Origin: Propionibacteriaceae bacterium
Lineage (GTDB): Bacteria > Actinomycetota > Actinomycetes > Propionibacteriales > Propionibacteriaceae
NCBI GenBank assembly: GCA_025965155.1
Contig: JAOPXN010000066.1
Coordinates: 1 to 42,780, forward strand
Reading direction: 5' to 3'
Length of the DNA: 42,780 nucleotides
The translations under genes and the position numbers were made by a program. The notes beneath the pieces were generated by a model. The model was not told the origin of the DNA. It did no database searches and saw nothing but the letters and a program-made list of their open reading frames with translations. This document shows, piece by piece, positions 37,076 through 42,780 of this stretch. Position 1 is the stretch's first letter; each line of letters opens with the position of its first letter.

Positions 37076-37097
37076 CGACGTGGCAGTCGCCACGTCG
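37076..37097. promoter_or_regulatory. 9-bp perfect inverted repeat in the tatA leader
   Basis: CGACGTGGC (37076-37084) and its complement (37089-37097) flank the loop AGTC. It begins six bases after TAAGAT (37065-37070), a possible -10 element that overlaps the end of the preceding gene. An mRNA starting there would open with this hairpin. The tatA ribosome binding site follows it closely. It could be an mRNA-stabilising 5' hairpin or a regulatory site; there is no T-run, so it is not an intrinsic terminator. Confidence 0.45.
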
Positions 37098-37111
37098 GAA
37101 AAGAGGAAATC

Positions 37112-37450
37112 ATGACTGCGCTGGCAATGTTCGGGCTCGGTGTGCCCGAGCTGCTGATCATCTTGGCCGTAGTGCTGCTGCTCTTCGGCGGTTCGCGCCT
37201 GGCCGGCCTGGGCAAGAGCACTGGCCGTGCACTCAAGGAGTTCAAGGAAGAGACCAAGGGTCTCGCCGCCAAGGACGAGTCCGGCAAGGACGTGGACCGC
37301 TCCGCCCCGCAGGTGCGCAACGACCGTCAGGTCGAGCCTCACCGGGACGATCGTCCGATTGATGCTGCCGGTAACGAGTGGCCGCAGCAGCCTCCCGCCC
37401 AGGGCATCCGGCAGGATCCCAACACTTCTGACGTACGCAAAGACGTCTGA
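37112..37450 (+). CDS. tatA: Sec-independent protein translocase TatA
   Basis: This 112-residue protein has the short N-terminal membrane helix (ELLIILAVVLLLFGG), the FG hinge, and the amphipathic helix SRLAGLGKSTGRALKEFKEE, followed by a charged disordered tail. TatA oligomers form the pore of the Tat system, which exports folded proteins. The conserved Pro-Glu just before the helix is present. ATG at 37112 has GAGG five bases upstream. tatC follows after 15 bases. No tatB is evident here, which fits a TatA/TatC core at this locus. Confidence 0.95.
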   Translation: MTALAMFGLGVPELLIILAVVLLLFGGSRLAGLGKSTGRALKEFKEETKGLAAKDESGKDVDRSAPQVRNDRQVEPHRDDRPIDAAGNEWPQQPPAQGIRQDPNTSDVRKDV

Positions 37451-37465
37451 CGAACCTCACCTGAC

Positions 37466-38413
37466 GTGGCTCTGACTGTCCTCGGACGGCCGGTTCGTCT
37501 CAGCTTCGCTTGGCTGAAACCGCCGCCGGTCCCTCCGGACGGGTCGATGTCGCTGTTCGAGCACCTGCGCGAACTGCGTTACCGGCTCGTCGTCGCCGCT
37601 GTCGCGATCATCGTCGGCATGATCGCGTGCTCGTTCTTCATGGACGAGCTGTTCGCCGTGCTGCGCCATCCGTACGACGTGGCGATCGCCGACCTCAAGG
37701 CCAGGAAGCCCGAGTCGGTGACCACCCTGGTCAACCAGGGCATCACCTCACCGTTCACCTTGTCGCTGAAGATCGCCATGGTCGGCGGCATGTTGCTGAC
37801 TGCCCCGATCTGGCTCTACCAGCTATGGGCGTTCATCGTCCCCGGGCTGCTGGCCAAGGAGAAGAAGTGGGCGGTCATCTTCATCTCGGCGGCAACCCCG
37901 CTGTTCTTCGCCGGTGTTGCGGTGGGCTACATCGTGATGCCGAAGGGGATCTCGGTGCTGCTGGGATTCACCCAGGACGGCATCACCAACATGCAGGACA
38001 TCACGCAGTTCCTGTCGTTCCTGCTCCGGATCATGGTGGTCTTCGGGATCGCGTTCTTGATCCCGCTCGTCGTGTTGATGCTGAACATCTTGGGCGTCAT
38101 CAAGGCCCGGCACCTGAGCAAGTACCGGGTCTACGTCATCTTCGGCACCTTCGTCTTCGGGGCTGTGGCGACCCCGTCCACCGACCCGTTCTCCATGCTG
38201 GCCCTGGCCGCCCCAATGACGCTGCTGTTCCTCGCGGCTGAGGCCATCGCGCACATCCTGGACCGACGCAAGGAGCGGCGGATCGCGGCCGGTGAGGACG
38301 TGCTGATCCGTGACAGCGTGTCCGAGGACAAGGCCCTGCGCGAGCTCAGCAGCTCCGACGGCGACGACCAGACCATTGGCGGGGCCATGGGCTTCGACAA
38401 AGACGACAGGTGA
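37466..38413 (+). CDS. tatC: Sec-independent protein translocase TatC
   Basis: This 315-residue Tat receptor has about six membrane helices. The conserved start MSLFEHLRELRYRL (about 29-42) contains the Glu that contacts the twin-Arg signal. The family segments MLLTAPIWLYQLWAFIVPGL and FGIAFLIPLVVLMLNILGVI are present, as is GAVATPSTDPFSMLALAAPM near the end. The tail after about residue 260 is charged. GTG at 37466 is used; the extra 28 residues before the core are Arg/Pro-rich. The stop overlaps the next start as GTGA. Confidence 0.96.
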   Translation: MALTVLGRPVRLSFAWLKPPPVPPDGSMSLFEHLRELRYRLVVAAVAIIVGMIACSFFMDELFAVLRHPYDVAIADLKARKPESVTTLVNQGITSPFTLSLKIAMVGGMLLTAPIWLYQLWAFIVPGLLAKEKKWAVIFISAATPLFFAGVAVGYIVMPKGISVLLGFTQDGITNMQDITQFLSFLLRIMVVFGIAFLIPLVVLMLNILGVIKARHLSKYRVYVIFGTFVFGAVATPSTDPFSMLALAAPMTLLFLAAEAIAHILDRRKERRIAAGEDVLIRDSVSEDKALRELSSSDGDDQTIGGAMGFDKDDR

Positions 38414-39303
38414 CGGCCCGCATCACCTTGGTCGTCAACCCCTCGGCGGGCAAGGGACGCGCCCAGGAGTGGCTGCCGCAGGTAGCCGGGCGGCTTCGCG
38501 ACTCCGGTCACGAGCTCGAGATCCTGCTCAGCCGTGACTTCGCTGAGGCCGAGGCAATGACCGAGTACGCGGTCGCCTCGTCCGACATCCTGGCCGTCAT
38601 GGGCGGTGACGGCATGATGCATCTCGGAGTGAATAGCTGCGCCCGGCAGCGGCTGCTCGGGGGCGACACGGTGCTCGGGATGATCCCGGCCGGCACCGGG
38701 AACGACCTGTGCCGAGGCGTCGGCCTGAGCCCCGACGACCCGTTGGCGGCCGCCACCACCATCGCCGCCGGCCACGTCCGGCACATCGACCTGGCGAAGG
38801 CGCACGGGCGCTACATCGGCGCGGTGATGGCGACCGGATTCGATGCGCTGGTCAACCGGCGGGCGAACGAGATGCCCTGGCCCAAGGGTTCGATGCGCTA
38901 TCCGCTGGCCACGATGGCCGAGCTGCGGGTGTTCTCCCCACTGCAGTACCGGCTGACCATCGACGGCGAGGTACGTGAGCTGGAGGCGATGCTGGTCGCG
39001 GTCGGCAACACGTCGTCCTACGGCGGTGGCATGCGGGTCTGCCCGCAGGCCGACCCCACCGATGGGCTGCTGGACGTGACGATCATCCACCCGGTGGGTC
39101 TGGTCAAGCTGCTCCGGCTGCTGCCGCAGATGTACTCCGGCCGGTTCGCCCGGGACGGCTGCGTGGAGCAGCTCCGCGCGCGGGAGATCCTGGTCGACGG
39201 CCCAGGACTGGTCGGCTTCGGCGACGGGGAGATGATCGGTGCGGCGCCGCTGCGGATCACCTCGGTGCCCGGCGCCCTTCCCGTGCTCGCGCCGCCCGAC
39301 TGA
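38410..39303 (+). CDS. Diacylglycerol kinase-like lipid kinase (DagK catalytic family)
   Basis: This 297-residue protein has the DagK catalytic domain: VVNPSAGKGRAQEWLP (8-23) binding nucleotide, the GGDG loop (65-68) and PAGTGNDLCRG (93-103). A C-terminal beta-sandwich follows, with RHIDLAKAHGRYIGAVMATGFDALV and the product-side MRVCPQADPTDGLLDV. These enzymes phosphorylate diacylglycerol or related lipids at the membrane. The usual GGDGT reads GGDGM here (Met at 69), and GTGND is intact. GTG at 38410 overlaps the tatC stop. The same association of a lipid kinase with tatC and helY is common in actinobacteria. Confidence 0.9.
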   Translation: MTARITLVVNPSAGKGRAQEWLPQVAGRLRDSGHELEILLSRDFAEAEAMTEYAVASSDILAVMGGDGMMHLGVNSCARQRLLGGDTVLGMIPAGTGNDLCRGVGLSPDDPLAAATTIAAGHVRHIDLAKAHGRYIGAVMATGFDALVNRRANEMPWPKGSMRYPLATMAELRVFSPLQYRLTIDGEVRELEAMLVAVGNTSSYGGGMRVCPQADPTDGLLDVTIIHPVGLVKLLRLLPQMYSGRFARDGCVEQLRAREILVDGPGLVGFGDGEMIGAAPLRITSVPGALPVLAPPD

Positions 39304-39336
39304 GGGTACGGCTCACCGGGTAACTTGGTGGCCATC

Positions 39337-42246
39337 ATGGCCAACCCGATTCTCGATCCCGATTCAGAGCCGAGTCCGGCGGAGGCGTACGCGCGATTTC
39401 GCAGCAACCAGATGAGCCCCGAGCTCACCGCTTTCGCCGATACCTACGGTTTCGCCTTCGACGACTACCAGCGGGAAGCGTGTGCCTACGTCGAGGCGGG
39501 GTCGGGGGTCCTGGTCGCCGCACCCACCGGCGCCGGCAAGACGATCGTCGGTGAGTTCGCTGTGCACCTGGCGCTGGAGCAGGGGCGGAAGGCTTTCTAC
39601 ACGACGCCGATCAAGGCGCTGTCCAACCAGAAGTATGCGGACCTGGTCCGCCGGTACGGCCAGGCCTCGGTCGGCCTGCTGACCGGCGACTCCTCGATCA
39701 ACCCCGAGGCGCCGGTCGTGGTGATGACCACCGAGGTGCTGCGGAACATGATCTACGCCAACTCGCCGACCCTGATGAACCTCGGCTACGTGGTGATGGA
39801 CGAGGTGCACTACCTGGCTGACCGGTTCCGCGGCGCAGTCTGGGAAGAGGTCATCATCGGCCTGGCCGACTCCGTCCAGGTGGTGGCCCTCTCGGCCACC
39901 GTGAGCAACGCCGAGGAGTTCGGCGACTGGCTGTCGGAGGTTCGCGGCGAGATGGCGGTGGTCGTCTCGGAACGACGGCCGGTGCCGCTGTTCCAGCACG
40001 TCCTGGTGGGCAAGAACCTCTACGACCTGTTCGCCGACGTGGCCCCGACCGCACTGGAGGCGCCGAGCAAGGCGAAGTCGGACGTCAACCCCGCACTGGT
40101 GCGGATCGCCCGGGAGGAGTCCAAGCATGTCCGGGACGACTCGCGCCGACCGCGCGGCCGCGGCGGCAAGGGCAAGCGCTCCGTCAGCTACGGCAGCGGC
40201 TCGTACGGCGGGGCCGCGCACCGCTCCCGGTACGAGGGCGGCGGTGACGGGCCCCGGTCCCTGGTGGTGCCGTCACGGTATGACGTGGTGGAGGCGCTGG
40301 ACCGGGACGGCCTGCTGCCGGCGATCGTCTTCATCTTCTCCCGGGTCGGCTGCGACGCGGCCGTACGACAGCTGCTGTCGTCGGGGATCCGGTTGACCAA
40401 CGCGGCGGAGCGGCAGGAGATCGGCGCCATCGCTGCCCGGCACGTCGCCGGGTTGAGCGAGGCCGACCGGCGGGTGCTCGGCTACGACATGTTCTTGGAG
40501 GGGCTGGTCCGCGGCGTGGCGGCGCACCACGCCGGGATGCTGCCCGCCTTCAAGGAGGCGGTCGAGGAGGCCTTCGTCCGTGGTCTGATCAAGGTGGTGT
40601 TCGCGACCGAGACGCTGGCCCTGGGGATCAACATGCCGGCCCGCAGCGTGGTTTTAGAGAAGCTGGTCAAGTACAACGGGGAGACCCACGCCGACATCAC
40701 CCCGGGTGAGTACACCCAGCTCACCGGGCGCGCCGGTCGGCGCGGGATAGACGTGGAGGGCCACGCAGTGGTGCTCTGGCAGCCGGGCCTCGATCCGCGT
40801 GCGGTCGCCGGGCTGGCGTCGCGGCGTACCTACCCGTTGAGGTCCTCGTTCGCCCCGACCTACAACATGGCGGTGAACCTGGTCGGTAGCGTCGGCCGGG
40901 ACCGCGCGCGTACCCTGCTCGAGCAGTCCTTCGCCCAGTTCCAGTCCGACAAGTCGGTGGTCGGCTTTGCCCGCACGCTGGCCAAGAACACCGAGGCGAT
41001 CGAGGGCTACCTGGCCGCCGCGCAGTGCGAACGCGGCGACTTCAGGGAGTACGCCCGGCTCCGGGAACAGATCTCCGAGCTGGAAGCCGCACTGGCCCGG
41101 GAACAGCGGGCCGACCGGCGAGCCGAAGCGCTGCAGACGCTGTTGACTCTCAAGCCGGGCGACATCATCCGGGTGCCCAGCGGCAAGACCCGGGGATGGG
41201 TGGTGGTGATCGACCCCGATGTGCGAAGTGACCGGGACGGCCCCCGACCGCTGGTGCTGACCGAGGACCGGCATGTCCGCCGGTTGAGCCTGGTCGACTT
41301 CCCGACCCCGCCGGTCGTCGCGTCCCGGATGAAGGTGCCGAAGCACTTCAATGCCAAGGAGCCGGCCTCCCGCCGGAACCTGGCTGCCGCCTTCAGGTCC
41401 AAGCTGGCCACCATCGACCTCGACCCGACCCGGTACCGCTCCAGCGTGGTCGACGGCGACCTCGTGGAGCAGGTTGCCGCAGCCCGGGACGAGCTGCGAC
41501 GGCATCCGTGCCACGACTGCCCGGACCGGGAGGATCATGCCCGGTGGGCGGAGCGGGCGATCCGGCTGGAACGGGAGAACGCCCGGATCCAAGCGCGGGT
41601 GGCGACTCGGACCAACACCATCGCCAACCACTTCGACAAGATCGTGAGCGTGCTCGAGTCGCTCGGCTATCTCGGTGGGGAGGGCGGCAGCGAGGTCACC
41701 GACGACGGCCGGATGCTGTCCCGGATCTACGCCGAGCTGGACCTGGTGGCGGCCGAGTCCATCCGGGCCGGGGTGTTCGACAACCTGACCGCCCCCCAGC
41801 TGGCCGCCGTGCTGTCGTCGCTGGTGTACGAGTCCCGGCGCAGCGACGACGGGGCTCGACGGCCGCGGATGCCGGATGCGGCCAGCGAGGCGGCCATGGT
41901 GCAGCTTCGCCGGATCTGGCGGGAGGTGTCCCTGGTGGAGCGCGACGCCCGGCTGGATCGTGGGCCCGAGCCCGACATCGGCTTCAGCGAGGCTGCCTTC
42001 GGCTGGGCGGCGGGGCGTCCGTTGTCCGTGGTGCTGGCCGACAGCGGGCTCACGGCCGGCGACTTCGTCCGCTGGGTACGCCAGGTGCTCGACTTCGCCG
42101 ACCAGATCGCCGACGCCGCCGGCCCCGGCCAGCTGCGGAAGACGGCGCGGCAGGCAGTGCAGGCGATGCGCCGCGGGGTCGTGGCTTTCGTACCGGAGAT
42201 CGACGAGCTGCAGGAGGCGAGGTCCGGCCGGCCGGAACTAGAGTAA
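39337..42246 (+). CDS. helY: HelY-type DEVH-box superfamily 2 helicase (Ski2/Mtr4-like)
   Basis: This helicase has 969 residues from ATG 39337; TTG 39325 and GTG 39328 also precede it in frame. The Q-motif region FDDYQREACAYVEAG is followed by Walker A APTGAGKT (62-69), the DEVH box in VMDEVHYL, motif III ALSATVSN, and then VIFIFSRVG, HHAGMLP, ATETLALGINMPAR and motif VI QLTGRAGRRGID. It resembles the Ski2-like RNA helicases; HelY in mycobacteria shares the position next to tatAC. A low-complexity Arg/Gly/Ser insert (RRPRGRGGKGKRSVSYGSGS area) sits between the two RecA-like domains. The C-terminal half has DUF-type helical regions, including a Cys/His cluster (HPCHDCPDREDH). Activity on RNA or DNA is inferred. 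Confidence 0.94.
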   Translation: MANPILDPDSEPSPAEAYARFRSNQMSPELTAFADTYGFAFDDYQREACAYVEAGSGVLVAAPTGAGKTIVGEFAVHLALEQGRKAFYTTPIKALSNQKYADLVRRYGQASVGLLTGDSSINPEAPVVVMTTEVLRNMIYANSPTLMNLGYVVMDEVHYLADRFRGAVWEEVIIGLADSVQVVALSATVSNAEEFGDWLSEVRGEMAVVVSERRPVPLFQHVLVGKNLYDLFADVAPTALEAPSKAKSDVNPALVRIAREESKHVRDDSRRPRGRGGKGKRSVSYGSGSYGGAAHRSRYEGGGDGPRSLVVPSRYDVVEALDRDGLLPAIVFIFSRVGCDAAVRQLLSSGIRLTNAAERQEIGAIAARHVAGLSEADRRVLGYDMFLEGLVRGVAAHHAGMLPAFKEAVEEAFVRGLIKVVFATETLALGINMPARSVVLEKLVKYNGETHADITPGEYTQLTGRAGRRGIDVEGHAVVLWQPGLDPRAVAGLASRRTYPLRSSFAPTYNMAVNLVGSVGRDRARTLLEQSFAQFQSDKSVVGFARTLAKNTEAIEGYLAAAQCERGDFREYARLREQISELEAALAREQRADRRAEALQTLLTLKPGDIIRVPSGKTRGWVVVIDPDVRSDRDGPRPLVLTEDRHVRRLSLVDFPTPPVVASRMKVPKHFNAKEPASRRNLAAAFRSKLATIDLDPTRYRSSVVDGDLVEQVAAARDELRRHPCHDCPDREDHARWAERAIRLERENARIQARVATRTNTIANHFDKIVSVLESLGYLGGEGGSEVTDDGRMLSRIYAELDLVAAESIRAGVFDNLTAPQLAAVLSSLVYESRRSDDGARRPRMPDAASEAAMVQLRRIWREVSLVERDARLDRGPEPDIGFSEAAFGWAAGRPLSVVLADSGLTAGDFVRWVRQVLDFADQIADAAGPGQLRKTARQAVQAMRRGVVAFVPEIDELQEARSGRPELE

Positions 42247-42250
42247 GCGT

Positions 42251-42780
42251 GTGGCCCTCCGCAAAGACCAGACGCTGAAAGAGCTCGGTGACTTCGCCCG
42301 CCTCGTGGTACGTGCCGGCTACCTACCCCGGTCCGGCGTGCTGGAGGAGGTCGGCGACTTCGTCCGGGCCGAGCTGGACGACGAGGAGGCCGCGAAGGAG
42401 CTCACCGGGCGGCTGGTCGCCGAGGCTGAGGTGGAGCTGGCTGCGGAGGCCGCGACCTGGCCGGATCGGACCGACAACGACGCGCTGGCGGCGGTGCTGG
42501 ACGACCTCGGCCGTCGCGGCTACCTGGTGCTGGAGTACTGCCAGGACCATTTCGACGCGACCGCGGCGCTGCGCGCTGCCCCGGACGCCGCCGGCATCGT
42601 CTTCTTCACCGAGACCGACGTCTGGCACGCGGTCACCGAACGGATGCTCGAGCTGAAGGTGTGGCATGCCGACACCTCCAACGTCGTCGCCGCCGACCCC
42701 GAGCTGGCCATGGTGCTGGAGATGCTGCGGCAGCACGGCCTCGCGGCCCGGTTCGACGAAGGCCGGATCGAGGTCACACT
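42251..42780 (+). CDS. Hypothetical protein, C-terminus outside the window
   Basis: A reading frame opens with GTG at 42251, four bases after the helY stop, and runs through the window end without a stop (about 176 residues seen). The protein starts MALRKDQTLKELGDFARLVV and is acidic and helical in its first 80 residues. A segment GYLVLEYCQDHFDATAALRAA follows, then GIVFFTETDVWHAVTERMLELKVW. Codon use is typical of neighbouring genes. It looks like an actinobacterial DUF6891-like protein, but I am not sure of the family, and I see no catalytic motif. Translation is probably coupled to helY. Confidence 0.75.
   Translation, partial: MALRKDQTLKELGDFARLVVRAGYLPRSGVLEEVGDFVRAELDDEEAAKELTGRLVAEAEVELAAEAATWPDRTDNDALAAVLDDLGRRGYLVLEYCQDHFDATAALRAAPDAAGIVFFTETDVWHAVTERMLELKVWHADTSNVVAADPELAMVLEMLRQHGLAARFDEGRIEVT

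Overview
The window is a GC-rich actinobacterial chromosome segment, packed with genes and almost entirely housekeeping in character. Three signs point to Actinobacteria: the mycobacterial-type gene order tlyA-nadK-recN-steA-mctB-pyrG-Nudix-xerD-parA-scpA-scpB-rluB, the Pup-ligase/PafBC/TatAC/HelY block, and frequent GTG starts, several of which look leaderless. Together with the proportion of sugar-uptake genes, this suggests a member of the Propionibacteriales or a close relative. Genus cannot be fixed from the sequence alone. No phage, insertion sequence, CRISPR array or tRNA was seen.

Region 1 (1-758) is the 3' end of a 5S rRNA gene with a strong intrinsic terminator, so the window opens at the end of an rRNA operon. 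A small P-loop kinase-like gene follows. Region 2 (748-8256) is a catabolic island, mostly on the minus strand: lipoprotein sugar-binding protein, two ABC permeases, a zinc-dependent polyol-type dehydrogenase, a DeoR-family regulator and a xylulokinase. A second DeoR-family regulator diverges from it. The combination of dehydrogenase and xylulokinase suggests a pentitol (xylitol or D-arabinitol) oxidised to D-xylulose and then phosphorylated. The ABC ATPase is not encoded here.

Region 3 (8311-29910, all plus strand) is a long run of tightly packed, often overlapping genes. It holds a disordered repeat-rich protein, a HAD phosphatase, a phasin-like protein with a basic tail, a very small protein, tlyA, nadK, recN, steA and mctB. 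Next come an MraY/WecA-like membrane protein, a MurJ-like flippase and a GT4 glycosyltransferase, then pyrG, a Nudix hydrolase, ald, xerD, a solitary ParA, a ribbon-helix-helix-like protein, scpA, scpB and rluB. Two subsets deserve attention: the steA/mctB/MraY-like/MurJ-like/GT4 run, which looks like an uncharacterised lipid-linked glycan module tied to cell division proteins, and the ParA-RHH-ScpAB run, which looks like a ParB-independent chromosome organisation module.

Region 4 (29958-42780) holds pafA, a double-FKBP lipoprotein, a DUF3866 protein and a glutamyl-Q tRNA(Asp) synthetase (the last two on the minus strand). It continues with pafB, pafC, a small membrane protein, tatA, tatC, a diacylglycerol-kinase-like lipid kinase, helY and the start of an unrecognised protein cut by the window end. 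Dop, Pup and the proteasome subunits are not in the window.

All assignments come from reading the sequence and from recalled family knowledge; no database search was run.
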